Assembly (NCBI RefSeq): GCF_019801965.1
Contig: NZ_JAHVIA010000011.1
Coordinates: forward strand, 1-64,000
DNA from: Salipiger bermudensis
GTDB lineage: Bacteria; Pseudomonadota; Alphaproteobacteria; Rhodobacterales; Rhodobacteraceae
Direction of reading: 5' to 3'
Length of the DNA stretch: 64,000 nt
Under the pieces are notes generated by a model that was not told where the DNA came from, did not search any database, and saw nothing but the letters and a program-made list of their open reading frames with translations. The translations under genes and the position numbers were made by a program. Position 1 is the stretch's first letter. Every line of letters begins with the position of its first letter. Positions 1 to 7,895 of the stretch are shown here, one piece after another.

Positions 1-51
1 TTCGATCTGAACACGTTCCTTGACGCTCAGTTGCGTGTATACCGCTCCCAT
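1..51 (-). mobile_element. IS30-family transposase, first 17 codons only (cut by window edge)
   Basis: The minus strand reads ATG followed by MGAVYTQLSVKERVQIE and runs off the window. A start of the form M-x-x-Y-T-Q-L-(S/T)-x-x-E-R-x-x-I-E is typical of IS30-family DDE transposases, just before their helix-turn-helix. A GGAGAG ribosome-binding site lies 7 bases upstream of the ATG. Only the N-terminus is visible, so family assignment rests on a short motif. The insertion-sequence end and its target duplication should lie within roughly the next 100 bases, but I cannot place them exactly. Confidence 0.65.
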
Positions 52-63
52 GGCAGGCTCTCT

Positions 64-92
64 CCATTAGATAACCATCTGTTTTCTAATGG
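64..92. repeat. inverted repeat CCATTAGA ... TCTAATGG upstream of the IS30 transposase
   Basis: CCATTAGA (64-71) and TCTAATGG (85-92) form a perfect 8-base inverted repeat with a 13-base spacer. It starts 13 bases upstream of the transposase start codon. It may be a promoter-proximal operator of the insertion sequence or part of its terminal region. The rest of 93-244 is AT-richer than its surroundings and shows no recognisable gene. Confidence 0.45.
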
Positions 93-244
93 GAGTCGCA
101 CTTGAGGGTAGCGCGCACCTCTGTGAACTCATGAATCCTGTAATAGGGATTATGTTAAACAAAAGCCCTGCAATATTCTGAAGACAATGAATTCAATACA
201 TTAAAGACCATGGCCGATGAGATGGCGTTCTGTCTGTCTGACCG

Positions 245-476
245 ATGTCTTTGATTCTCGACCGGCTGGTATCGCTCTACCAGAATGTGAAGCCGCGCGA
301 GGCGGCGGAGATCGCGAGCGTGCTCAACATTGAGGTCGGTGATCACGATGAACCAGTTCGGCGCGGCACCGATCATCGCCGCGCTGGACACGGTGCGCGC
401 TCGGGCGATCTCGCAGATCATCCTCGAGCGCGCGAAGCTGCCGGGCGATCAGCGTCCCGACGACATCAGGCTGTAA
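245..476 (+). pseudogene. MotE-like flagellar chaperone, frameshifted C-terminal remnant
   Basis: Two overlapping plus-strand frames together resemble the C-terminal domain of MotE/MgtE-N-like proteins. The first (from 245) reads LDRLVSLYQNVKPREAAEIA, the hallmark 'LxxLYxxMKPxxAAxI' motif. The second, in the next frame to a TAA at 474-476, reads AAPIIAALDTVRARAISQII then LERAKLPGD, matching the family's 'APILAxM...A' tail. A single-base indel around 333-348 would restore one frame. No N-terminal half is visible upstream, where the IS30 element begins. The gene is therefore both truncated and frameshifted. The 3' end overlaps the amidohydrolase gene tail-to-tail by 28 bases. Recognition is by motif only. 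Confidence 0.5.
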
Positions 477-1723
477 TCGCGCACCGTTTGCGCGTCACGC
501 CGCGGCCCCAGCAGCCTCGGTGCCGGCGCCTCGAAGGTCATCCGGCCCGCCCTCATCCCCCACAGCGGTCTCCCGATCTCGGCCACGGTTGCCGCGGCCG
601 AGCTGCCCGGCAGCAGCACCAGATCGGCTGGCGTGCCCTCGGCGATGCGCGCGTCGCGGCCCAGCAGGCGGAACGGCGCGGCGCTGATCATCGCGAAGCA
701 GGCCGACAACTCCTCCCCGGTGCCCAGCTGCGCCACGTTGGCGAAAAGGTTCGCCATGCGTGGCAGCGAACAGTCGCCGTAGGGGGTGAAGGGGTTCAGC
801 ACGTTGTTCGTCGCCACCGTGCAGCAGACGCCCCCCGCATGAAACCTGTGCGCCGGCGCGACGCCGCGCGGCACGGCGTGGTCATGGTCGCGCCCGGTGA
901 TGAAGAGGTCCGTCGCTGGCAGCACGGTCAGCGCGATGCCAGCATCCTTCATCAGCGCGATGCTCTCTGCCAGCCTTTCGGGCGGAAGCATCGACAGTTT
1001 GGTCACGTGGCCGATGGCCACCCGCCCCTGCATCCCGTGCGCGATGGTCTGCCGTGCGACCTCGTCGAGATGCCGCCAGCTTGTGTCGAGGTCGAAATCA
1101 AGGTGGAAATCGAGATCGACATCATATTCCCGTGCCATGCCGAAGACCCGGGCGATGTGCCCCTCGGGGTCGGTGTCGGTATAGGGACAGCCCCCCAGCA
1201 GGTCGGCACCCGCGTCGAGCGCGGCGCGCAGCAACGCCTCGGTGCCCGGATAGTTCAGCAGACCCTCCTGCGGAAAGACGCAGATCTGCAGGTCAAGCGC
1301 CCAGGCGTAATCAGCCTTGAGCTGCCGGATGGCATCGAACCCCGCAAGCCCGATGGCCGGGTCGATCTCCACGTGGGTGCGGATGAGCGTCGTGCCCTGC
1401 CCGATCGCCGCGTCGAGCACCCGTGCCCCCCGGGCATATACATCAGACGCGGTGAAGTCGCGCTTGGCCGCCGTGACGGCCTCGAGCGCGCCCTTGAGCG
1501 TGCCGGTCCGGTTCTGCGCGCGGTCCAGGATGCAGGCCTTGTCGAGATGCAGGTGGCTGTCGGCGAACCCCCGGATGAGCAGCCCGCCAGCGGCGTCGAG
1601 ACAGGGCGCGTCCGAGCCGATCCGCGGGGCGATCCCGGAGATCATTCCGTCCTTCACCGCGATGTCGACCGGCGCGGCCCCGTCCGCGATACGGGCCTGG
1701 CGGATGACGAGGTCGGGGGTCAT
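449..1723 (-). CDS. cytosine-deaminase-like amidohydrolase (424 aa)
   Basis: A metal-dependent hydrolase of the amidohydrolase superfamily, closest in architecture to CodA/AtzC (cytosine deaminase, N-isopropylammelide hydrolase). Visible motifs are the metal HxH pair in DSHLHLDKA (H57, H59), H119, H207 in FHLDF and H239 in IGHV. The position where CodA has its metal/catalytic Asp-Asp pair reads ATNNVLNPF, giving Asn306-Asn307. This is a notable departure and the exact reaction is uncertain. The ATG overlaps the stop of the upstream ABC gene (ATGA), so it is translationally coupled and last in the transporter operon. It probably hydrolyses an amide or cyclic amidine imported by that transporter. 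No signal peptide, so cytosolic. Confidence 0.82.
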   Translation of the reverse strand: MTPDLVIRQARIADGAAPVDIAVKDGMISGIAPRIGSDAPCLDAAGGLLIRGFADSHLHLDKACILDRAQNRTGTLKGALEAVTAAKRDFTASDVYARGARVLDAAIGQGTTLIRTHVEIDPAIGLAGFDAIRQLKADYAWALDLQICVFPQEGLLNYPGTEALLRAALDAGADLLGGCPYTDTDPEGHIARVFGMAREYDVDLDFHLDFDLDTSWRHLDEVARQTIAHGMQGRVAIGHVTKLSMLPPERLAESIALMKDAGIALTVLPATDLFITGRDHDHAVPRGVAPAHRFHAGGVCCTVATNNVLNPFTPYGDCSLPRMANLFANVAQLGTGEELSACFAMISAAPFRLLGRDARIAEGTPADLVLLPGSSAAATVAEIGRPLWGMRAGRMTFEAPAPRLLGPRRDAQTVRDYSLMSSGR

Positions 1724-4248
1724 TGCGCTGCCTCGGCGCTTTCGCCCTGCCCGAGATAGGCGTCGATCAGGGCCTTGTCCGCGCGCAGCTCGTCGGCAGG
1801 ACCTTCCGCCACGATGCGCCCCTGCTCCAGCACGTAGCCGCGGTCGGCCACCGCCAGCGCCAGCGTCGCCATCTGGTCCACCAGCAGGATGGTCATGCCG
1901 TCGTCGCGCAGCTCGGCGAGGATGGCGTAGAGCTCCTCGGTCATCGCGGGGGCAAGGCCCAGCGACGGCTCGTCGAGCAGCAGCAGCTTCGGCTTCGCCA
2001 TGAGGCCGCGCGCGATGGCCATCATCTGCTGCTCGCCGCCCGAGAGCAGCCCGGCAGGCGTGTCGAGCCGGTCGCGCAGGCGGGGGAAGCGGCGCAGGAT
2101 CGCCTCGAGTTCCTCGGGGCCGGGACGCTCCTTGCGGCGGTAGGCGCCCAGCTCGATGTTCTGGGCCACGGTGAGGTCGGGGAAGACCTGCCGCCCTTCG
2201 GGGACCAGCGCCAGACCGTGCTCGACGATGTGGTGCGGCGGCAGACCGTGGATCGAGGCGTCGTTCATGATGATCTTGCCGCCCGTGGGCTGGACCAGCC
2301 CCGCGACGGTGCGCAGGAAGGTCGACTTGCCCGCGCCGTTGGCGCCCAGAAGGGCCACCAGTTCGCCCTGCCCGACGCGGATGCGCAGCCCCTGAAGCAC
2401 GTCGGCGGCTCCGTAGCCGGCGGTGAGCTCGCTGGTGATCAGCGCGTCCATCGCGCCCGGCTGGTGCGCCAGCTTGCGCGGCGGGGCCGAGAGCGTGCCC
2501 TCGCCGAGATAGGCGGCGATGACCTTCTCGTTGGCACGGATGCGGTCCGGCGTGTCGAAAGCGATGGGCTGGCCGGCGTCGAGCGCGAGGATGCGGTCGG
2601 AAATGCCCATGACCATGTCCATGTCGTGCTCGACCAGCACCACCGCGATGCCGGTGTCCGCAAGCCGGCGGAGCAGCGCGGCAAGAGCCATCTTGTCGCC
2701 GTGCATCAGCCCGGCGGCAGGCTCGTCGAGCAGCAGCACGTGCGGACGCATGGCCAGTGCGCGCGCGATCTCGACGAGGCGCCGGTCCACGTGCGGCAGG
2801 TCGGCGGCGGGGGTCTCGGGGTCTCCGGTGTAGCCGACCAGCGCCAGCAGCCCGCGCGCGGCGGCGCGGTTCTCCAGGGTGGTCAATGGGGCGAAGGGCG
2901 CCCCGAAGCGGCCCCGCGGGAACCCGGCGATGACGTTCTCCTCGGCGGAGAGGCTGCCGAAGAGCCGCGTCGCCTGGAAGGTCCGCGCCACCCCGAGCCG
3001 GGCGGTGTCATGCAGCGACCAGCCGGCGATCTCGGTGTCACGGGTGCGGATCGTGCCGGTGCCCGGGACGTAGAACCCCGAGATCATGTTGAGCAGCGTC
3101 GTCTTGCCGGCGCCGTTGGGACCGATAATCGAGGTCACCTCGCCCGGGGCGGCGGTGAAGCTGGCATCGACCACGGCGCGCACCCCGCCGAAGGTGATCC
3201 CGAGGCCGCTCACCTGCAGCCCCTGCGGATCCGCCGGGGTGATGGTCTGAAACATCGCCTCCGGCGACACGGCATCAACGGCATGGCGGCGGCGCGGCAG
3301 CACGCGCGCGACGAGGCCGACCACCCCCTGCGGCGCCAGCAGCAGGACGGCCACCAGCAGCGCGCCGAAGAACAGCAGCCGGTATTCCGCCATCCCTGCC
3401 AGCACCTCGGGCAGGAAGACGACCACGGCGGCCCCGACCAGCGGGCCGAGTACCGTCCCCGACCCGCCGAGGATGACGGCGAAGAGAAACAGGATGGATT
3501 GCGAGAGCATGAAGTTGCTCGGCGCGATGAACTGCATGAGCTGGGCGAAGAGCCCGCCGGCGAGCCCTGCCGCCGCTGCCGCCACGGCAAAGGCCGCGAG
3601 CTTGGTCCGGAAAGGATTGAAGCCGAGCGCTCCGGCGGCGATCTCCTGGTCGCGCAGGGCGACCATCGCCATGCCCCAGCCGCTGACCGCCACGCGGCGA
3701 TAGGCCAGAAGCAGCGCCCCGGCGAGCACGATGGCCAGCATGACCAACTCCTTCTCGCCGAAGGCGATCCCGCCGATGCTGGGGGCGTCGAAGCCCATCA
3801 GGCCGTTCTGGCCGCCGGTCAGCCCGCGCCATTCGATCACGAGGTGCTCGATGATGAAGGCAAAGGCGATCGTCACCATCGCCAGGAACGGCCCCGCCAT
3901 GCGCACCGCCGGAACTGCCAGCAGGCAGCCCACCGCCGCGCTGACCGCGGTGGCCAGCGGCAGGGCGAGCCAGAAGCTCAGGCCGGCCTGCAGCGCGATG
4001 GCATGGGCATAGGCGCCGATGGCAAGGAAGCCGACCTGCCCGAGCGAGACGAGGCCGGTCAACCCGAAGAGCAGGTTGAGCCCGGTGCCGAGGATCGTCC
4101 AGATCGCCACCAGCCCAATGACGAAGAGCGTGTAGCCCCCCACCACGTTGAGCAGCGCCAGCGCGCCGCAGGTCAGGGCGACCAGCGCGATGTCCATGAT
4201 CCGGGCGTCGGTCAGGCCGGTGCGGGGTGCGGAGGGTTTGGTCGTCAT
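1720..4248 (-). CDS. LivM-LivG-LivF triple fusion, branched-chain-amino-acid-type ABC transporter (842 aa)
   Basis: One polypeptide carries three functions that are normally separate. Residues ~1-325 are a hydrophobic LivM-type permease (LGTGLNLLFGLTGLVSLGQ region). Residues ~340-590 are a LivG-type ATPase with Walker A GPNGAGKTT near 375. Residues ~605-840 are a LivF-type ATPase with Walker A GANGAGKST near 633, signature LLSGGEQQMMAIARGL and Walker B LLLLDEPS. In the first ATPase the usual signature (LSYGQ-like) reads LPHVDRRLVEIARAL, so it is degenerate while Walker B (LLLDEPAAGL) is intact. The ligand class is amino acids, amides or urea-like compounds. It lies 3 bases from the upstream livH-type gene and overlaps the downstream amidohydrolase by 4 bases. 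Confidence 0.92.
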   Translation of the reverse strand: MTTKPSAPRTGLTDARIMDIALVALTCGALALLNVVGGYTLFVIGLVAIWTILGTGLNLLFGLTGLVSLGQVGFLAIGAYAHAIALQAGLSFWLALPLATAVSAAVGCLLAVPAVRMAGPFLAMVTIAFAFIIEHLVIEWRGLTGGQNGLMGFDAPSIGGIAFGEKELVMLAIVLAGALLLAYRRVAVSGWGMAMVALRDQEIAAGALGFNPFRTKLAAFAVAAAAAGLAGGLFAQLMQFIAPSNFMLSQSILFLFAVILGGSGTVLGPLVGAAVVVFLPEVLAGMAEYRLLFFGALLVAVLLLAPQGVVGLVARVLPRRRHAVDAVSPEAMFQTITPADPQGLQVSGLGITFGGVRAVVDASFTAAPGEVTSIIGPNGAGKTTLLNMISGFYVPGTGTIRTRDTEIAGWSLHDTARLGVARTFQATRLFGSLSAEENVIAGFPRGRFGAPFAPLTTLENRAAARGLLALVGYTGDPETPAADLPHVDRRLVEIARALAMRPHVLLLDEPAAGLMHGDKMALAALLRRLADTGIAVVLVEHDMDMVMGISDRILALDAGQPIAFDTPDRIRANEKVIAAYLGEGTLSAPPRKLAHQPGAMDALITSELTAGYGAADVLQGLRIRVGQGELVALLGANGAGKSTFLRTVAGLVQPTGGKIIMNDASIHGLPPHHIVEHGLALVPEGRQVFPDLTVAQNIELGAYRRKERPGPEELEAILRRFPRLRDRLDTPAGLLSGGEQQMMAIARGLMAKPKLLLLDEPSLGLAPAMTEELYAILAELRDDGMTILLVDQMATLALAVADRGYVLEQGRIVAEGPADELRADKALIDAYLGQGESAEAAQ

Positions 4249-4251
4249 GGC

Positions 4252-5127
4252 TCAGACCTTCTTGAGCTTGGCGGCGCCGAACAGCCCGCCCGGTTTCACC
4301 GCGAGCACGGCGATCAGCAGGGCGAAGACGACGATATATGTCCAGGAGGACCCGAGGAACGAGGTCGTCATGCCCTCGACCAGGCCATAGAGGAAGCCGG
4401 CGATCATCACGCCCCAGGCCGAGGTCATGCCCCCGAGGATGGCGACCGCGAAGGCCTTGATGCCGAAGAGCGTGCCCATGTCGGAATGCACCGAGAAGAG
4501 CGGCGCGATCAGCAGCCCCGCCGCGCCTGCCAGCATCGACGACAGCGCGAAGCTGCCCGAGATCATGGCGGTGGTGTTGATGCCCATGAGCCGCGCCGCC
4601 TCGGGGTTCTGCACCACGGCAAGGAGCGCCCTGCCCTGCCGCGTGCGACGGAACAGGATCTGCAACCCGAAGGCCAGCGCGATGGCCACCAGCGGGATCA
4701 GCAGCTGCAGCGGATAGATGCCGGTGCCGAGGATCTGCCAGCTGGTCCCGACCAGCGGCGACGGCAGGCTGCGTGGCTCGTTCCCGAAGGTGAAGAGCAC
4801 GGCGTTGTCGAGCAGGATGCCCCCTGCGACCGTGGACATCAGCCAGCCCTCGTTGCCGCGGATGGCGAAGGGACGGATCAGGCACAGTTCCACCAGCATG
4901 CCTATGAGCGCACAGCCCAGCAGCGCCAGCGGGTAGCCGATCCAGACCGGCAGGCCCCAGCGCACCGTCAGGACATAGCCCAGCACCGCGCCGAGCATGA
5001 CCATGGAGCCTTGCGCGAAGTTCACGCGGGAGCAGACGGAATAGGTGATCTGGAAGCCGAGGGCGATCAGCCCGTACATGGCTCCGAGACCCAGCCCTGT
5101 AAGGACGGCGGCGACGAAAAGGGACAT
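4252..5127 (-). CDS. LivH-type ABC permease (291 aa)
   Basis: A hydrophobic inner-membrane permease of the branched-chain amino acid/urea ABC family. It has the family hallmarks GLGLGAMYGLIALGFQITYSV at the N-terminus, RVNFAQGSMVMLGA and the conserved cytoplasmic loop RRTRQGRALLAVVQNPEAARLMGI that contacts the ATPase. The start chosen is MSLFVAAVL at 5127, because a GGAGAG ribosome-binding site lies just upstream. An in-frame ATG 48 bases further upstream would add a proline-rich, non-family extension. It pairs with the LivM part of the downstream triple fusion to make the transmembrane pore. The gap to the fusion gene is 3 bases. Confidence 0.93.
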   Translation of the reverse strand: MSLFVAAVLTGLGLGAMYGLIALGFQITYSVCSRVNFAQGSMVMLGAVLGYVLTVRWGLPVWIGYPLALLGCALIGMLVELCLIRPFAIRGNEGWLMSTVAGGILLDNAVLFTFGNEPRSLPSPLVGTSWQILGTGIYPLQLLIPLVAIALAFGLQILFRRTRQGRALLAVVQNPEAARLMGINTTAMISGSFALSSMLAGAAGLLIAPLFSVHSDMGTLFGIKAFAVAILGGMTSAWGVMIAGFLYGLVEGMTTSFLGSSWTYIVVFALLIAVLAVKPGGLFGAAKLKKV

Positions 5128-5161
5128 TCCGGCTCTCCACGGAAAAGGGGGGAGGAAGGGC

Positions 5162-5193
5162 GGCGCCCCCGGCACGCATTGGCCGGAGGCGCC
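5162..5193 (-). promoter_or_regulatory. stable hairpin between binding-protein and livH genes
   Basis: On the minus strand GGCGCCTCCGGC and GCCGGGGGCGCC pair over 12 bases (one G-U) with an 8-base loop, directly after the binding-protein stop. Such intercistronic hairpins usually protect the 3' end of the binding-protein mRNA and cause its excess over the membrane subunits. It is not a strong terminator, because no U-run follows. Confidence 0.6.
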
Positions 5194-5214
5194 CGTTTCA
5201 GGCCGTGGCGCGGA

Positions 5215-6387
5215 TCATTCCTCGAGCGGGATGATCTCGCCCTCGACGAAATGCGCGAAGATGTAGTCGTCCGGGCCGAGCGCATCCTGGTTGTCGGGCG
5301 AGAACGGCTGGTCGTAGGTCTTGATCACGCCCTCGACGCCGCTGATGCCGTACATCGCCTCGCGGATCGCCGGACCCTCGGTGCTGCCCGCCGCCTCGAT
5401 GGCCGCCGCGATCAGCAGCGTGGCGTCATAGGCATTTGCGATGCCCGTGGCCGGGGTCACGTCGGCGAGGCTCTGGATCTCGGGATACTTGTCCTGGAGC
5501 TTCTGGAACATCGGGTGCTCTTCCGAGGTGAAGAGGAAGGTCTGGATGAAGTGGACCTTCTCGCCGCTCGGGCCGGCCAGCTCGGTGAAGCGGCCACCCG
5601 ACGGGCCCCAGTGCGAGGCCACGGGCACGTCCCAGCCCATCCGGTCGAGCGACTTCACCACCTGCGCCGAGGGGCCGACGTTGCCGACGAGGAACAGGCC
5701 GTCCGCGCCGTTCTCGCGCAGGCGGGTGAGTTGCGGCACCACGTCCACGTCGTTGCTCTCGAATTTCTCGATGCCGGCGTGTTCCATGCCGCGCGCCTCG
5801 AGCGCCTTGGTCAGCCCGTCCTCGTTCGACTCGCCCCAGGGGTTGTTGATGAGGATCATGCCCGGCTTCTCGGAGCCGTACTCGCTGACGAGATACTCGG
5901 TGATGGCTTCGTCGACATACTCGTCCACCGCCGAAACACGGAAGACGTAATTCTCCTCGGCGCCGTTCACGGTAATGCCCGTGCCCGCGGCCCAGGGTCC
6001 GACGAAGGGCACTTTCGCCTGGTTGGCAAAGGGCACGATCGCCATCGAGACCGGCGTATCGAGACCGCCCATCAGTACGGCCACGTCTTCGCGCTGCACC
6101 AGCTCGCGCGCGGCGACCATGCCGGTGCCGGGATTGGCCTCGTCGTCGCGGCTGATCAGCTCCAGGGGCCGGCCGAGGACGCCGCCCTTGGCGTTGATCT
6201 CGTCCATGGCCATCTCGATGCCGCGGGTGATCGCTTCGCCGGACTTGGCGGACTGGCCGCTGAGCGCTGCGACAAGGCCGATCTTGATCGGCTCTTCCTG
6301 CGCCGACGCCGGCAGGCTTGCCAGCATCGAGAGAGCGGTGGCGCCGGCGAGGGCCGCGCGGCGGGTGAAGGTGAATCGTGTGGGCAT
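5215..6387 (-). CDS. periplasmic amino-acid/amide-type ABC substrate-binding protein (390 aa)
   Basis: A type I periplasmic binding protein of the LivK/Peripla_BP_6 group and the ligand-sensing first gene of the importer operon. It begins MPTRFTFTRRAALAGATA with an arginine pair and hydrophobic stretch ending in ASAQ, a Tat-like or Sec signal. The mature part opens with EPIKIGLVAALSGQSAKSGE, the family's characteristic first strand, and contains the GGLDTPVSMAIVPFANQAKVP and ATGIANAYDATLLIAAAIE segments. The start at 6387 is preceded by GGAGG, although the frame stays open further upstream. The ligand cannot be read from sequence. The coupled amidohydrolase suggests a nitrogen heterocycle or amide. 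Confidence 0.92.
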   Translation of the reverse strand: MPTRFTFTRRAALAGATALSMLASLPASAQEEPIKIGLVAALSGQSAKSGEAITRGIEMAMDEINAKGGVLGRPLELISRDDEANPGTGMVAARELVQREDVAVLMGGLDTPVSMAIVPFANQAKVPFVGPWAAGTGITVNGAEENYVFRVSAVDEYVDEAITEYLVSEYGSEKPGMILINNPWGESNEDGLTKALEARGMEHAGIEKFESNDVDVVPQLTRLRENGADGLFLVGNVGPSAQVVKSLDRMGWDVPVASHWGPSGGRFTELAGPSGEKVHFIQTFLFTSEEHPMFQKLQDKYPEIQSLADVTPATGIANAYDATLLIAAAIEAAGSTEGPAIREAMYGISGVEGVIKTYDQPFSPDNQDALGPDDYIFAHFVEGEIIPLEE

Positions 6388-6492
6388 GAAGGCCTCCGGC
6401 TGTCGGTGTGACGGTCTTTGTGGTGTCGTCTTCGTGCCCTCATAACCGCCCGCAGCCGGCCGCCCCGTCAAAGCGCCTGGGCAAAAAACACC

Positions 6493-6511
6493 CCGGAAAT
6501 CGGATTTCCGG
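6493..6511. promoter_or_regulatory. perfect 19-bp palindrome in divergent promoter region, candidate operator
   Basis: CCGGAAATC-G-GATTTCCGG is a perfect inverted repeat. It lies in the 243-base gap between the binding-protein gene (minus) and the NTF2-like gene (plus). A second dyad, CCTGC-N7-GCAGG, follows at 6517-6533. Position and symmetry suit an operator for the nearby GntR-family regulator (7084-7794), which is an inference. A terminator role is unlikely because both flanking genes start here. Confidence 0.5.
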
Positions 6512-6630
6512 AATCGCCTGCACATTCCGCAGGCAAATCGCATGCAATTTTTGTATGAAATGATCGCCGACAGGTTCCCCGGGCTGCGAATCATGCCAGC
6601 CTGAGCCGCATCAACACGAAAGGGATCTCC

Positions 6631-7053
6631 ATGACAGCCACGCTTGCGCTCGACTACGACACGCTGCCCCCCGAGGCGCAGATCGTCCACGACTACCTCG
6701 AAGCCTCGATGGTCCCCGACCCCGAACGTGCCGCCACCTACATGGCCGAGGAGGTGACGATCACCTTCACCGGCGGCCGGGTCTACCATCACCCATCGGG
6801 TCCGGCCGGCTTCAACGCGATGCGCTACGCCTGGGTGAAGAAGGACATGCGCCAGTTCGACGTGGCGCAGGGGGCCGAGGGCGTGGTGGTCTATTCCACC
6901 GGGTATCTCTACGGCGAGTGGCCCGATGGCACCCCGTTCGAAGGCAACCGCTACGTCGACCGCTTCGTGGTCGAGAACGGCAAGATCGTGAAGATGGATG
7001 TCTGGAACGACAGCGCCGAGCGCATCCTGACCGCGCGCGGCATCGAGGCCTGA
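6631..7053 (+). CDS. NTF2-like / SnoaL-like small protein (140 aa)
   Basis: A single-domain protein of the NTF2/SnoaL superfamily, a cone-shaped alpha+beta fold used by isomerases, dehydratases and hydrolases with small hydrophobic substrates. The pattern is typical: an N-terminal helix (VHDYLEASMVPDPERAATYM), then strands EVTITFTGG, GVVVYSTGYLYG and the closing NRYVDRFVVENGKIVKMDVW. The ATG at 6631 follows AAGGGAT. It is divergent from the ABC operon and convergent with the GntR gene. It probably acts on the same imported compound, but no catalytic residues can be assigned safely. Confidence 0.75.
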   Translation: MTATLALDYDTLPPEAQIVHDYLEASMVPDPERAATYMAEEVTITFTGGRVYHHPSGPAGFNAMRYAWVKKDMRQFDVAQGAEGVVVYSTGYLYGEWPDGTPFEGNRYVDRFVVENGKIVKMDVWNDSAERILTARGIEA

Positions 7054-7083
7054 GGCCTACGCCCTCCCTGCGCGGCCCGCGGA

Positions 7084-7794
7084 TCAGCCCGGGTCGCGCA
7101 CGCCAGAGGCGTAGGGCTCTAGCGCGTCGAGATAGGAGAAGCCGTTCTTGCCGCCGGTGTCGAACTGCGCCCGCGACGAGACGGAATCGAGATGGGCCCG
7201 TGCGATGGCGCGGGCCCTCTCCACGTCGCCGTCCTGCAATGCCGAGAGAATGTCGCGGTGCTCCTGGATGCCGCAATTGCTCGAATGCGGGCGCGAGTAT
7301 TGCGACAGGGTCAGGCCGCAGCGATAGCTCAGCTCCTTGACGTAGCGGAACAGGACCGGGCTTCCAGTCAGCTCTGCCATCAGGATGTGGAACTCGGTCG
7401 CCAGCCGGATCGACAGCGGCTCGGGCCCGCCGAGCGCCGCTTCCTCGCGGGCGATGTGCTCGGCCAGCCGGCTGCGCTGCTCCTCGGTCAGACCGGAGGC
7501 GAGCCGGGTGATCACCAGGTCCTCGGTGTGGGTGCGCAGCTCGAAGAGATCGCGCGCCTCCTCGAGGCTGGGCGTTGCGACGGCGGCGCCCCGGTTGTGG
7601 CGCAGCTCCACCAGCCCCTCGGCGGCGAGCCGCTCCAGCGCCTGCCGGATGATGGTGCGGCTGGCGCCGAAGCGCTCGCCGAGGGAATCCTCCGGCAGCT
7701 TCATTCCCGGCAGCAGCGCGCGTTCGAGGATGGCTGACCGAAGGGCCCCGCAGATCATCTCAGATCGGTTTTGCTGTACCGCCCCGCGTGCCAT
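7084..7794 (-). CDS. GntR-family (FadR/VanR-type) transcriptional regulator (236 aa)
   Basis: The N-terminal winged helix-turn-helix (about 14-80) has LPEDSLGERFGASRTIIRQA followed by LERLAAEGLVELRHNRGAAV, the canonical GntR pattern. The C-terminal all-helical FCD effector domain (about 85-225) has the metal/ligand residues in the ATEFHILMAEL and EHRDILSALQDGD segments. FCD regulators typically respond to organic acids or amino acids. It sits beside the ABC/amidohydrolase operon and probably represses it, perhaps through the palindrome at 6493-6511. The RND operon starts on its other side on the same strand, so regulation of the pump cannot be excluded. Confidence 0.88.
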   Translation of the reverse strand: MARGAVQQNRSEMICGALRSAILERALLPGMKLPEDSLGERFGASRTIIRQALERLAAEGLVELRHNRGAAVATPSLEEARDLFELRTHTEDLVITRLASGLTEEQRSRLAEHIAREEAALGGPEPLSIRLATEFHILMAELTGSPVLFRYVKELSYRCGLTLSQYSRPHSSNCGIQEHRDILSALQDGDVERARAIARAHLDSVSSRAQFDTGGKNGFSYLDALEPYASGVRDPG

Positions 7795-7895
7795 GGTCCG
7801 TCATCCTGCGCCTTGTTGTGATCGTTCAGTGTTGGCACGGGCGAGAGACAAGCTCAACTCCCCTGCCCGCCGGCGCGCGATGCTCGGCCCTGGGA

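Noticed and set aside
155-421. 88-codon minus-strand frame near the left edge
   Set aside because: No ribosome-binding site or family pattern. The plus strand of the same region gives MotE-like motifs instead.
1723-6411. Very long plus-strand frame opposite the ABC importer operon (1562 codons)
   Set aside because: It is the antisense frame of GC-rich genes. Composition is His/Arg/Gly/Asp-rich without any domain pattern, while the minus strand encodes clear transporter proteins with ribosome-binding sites.
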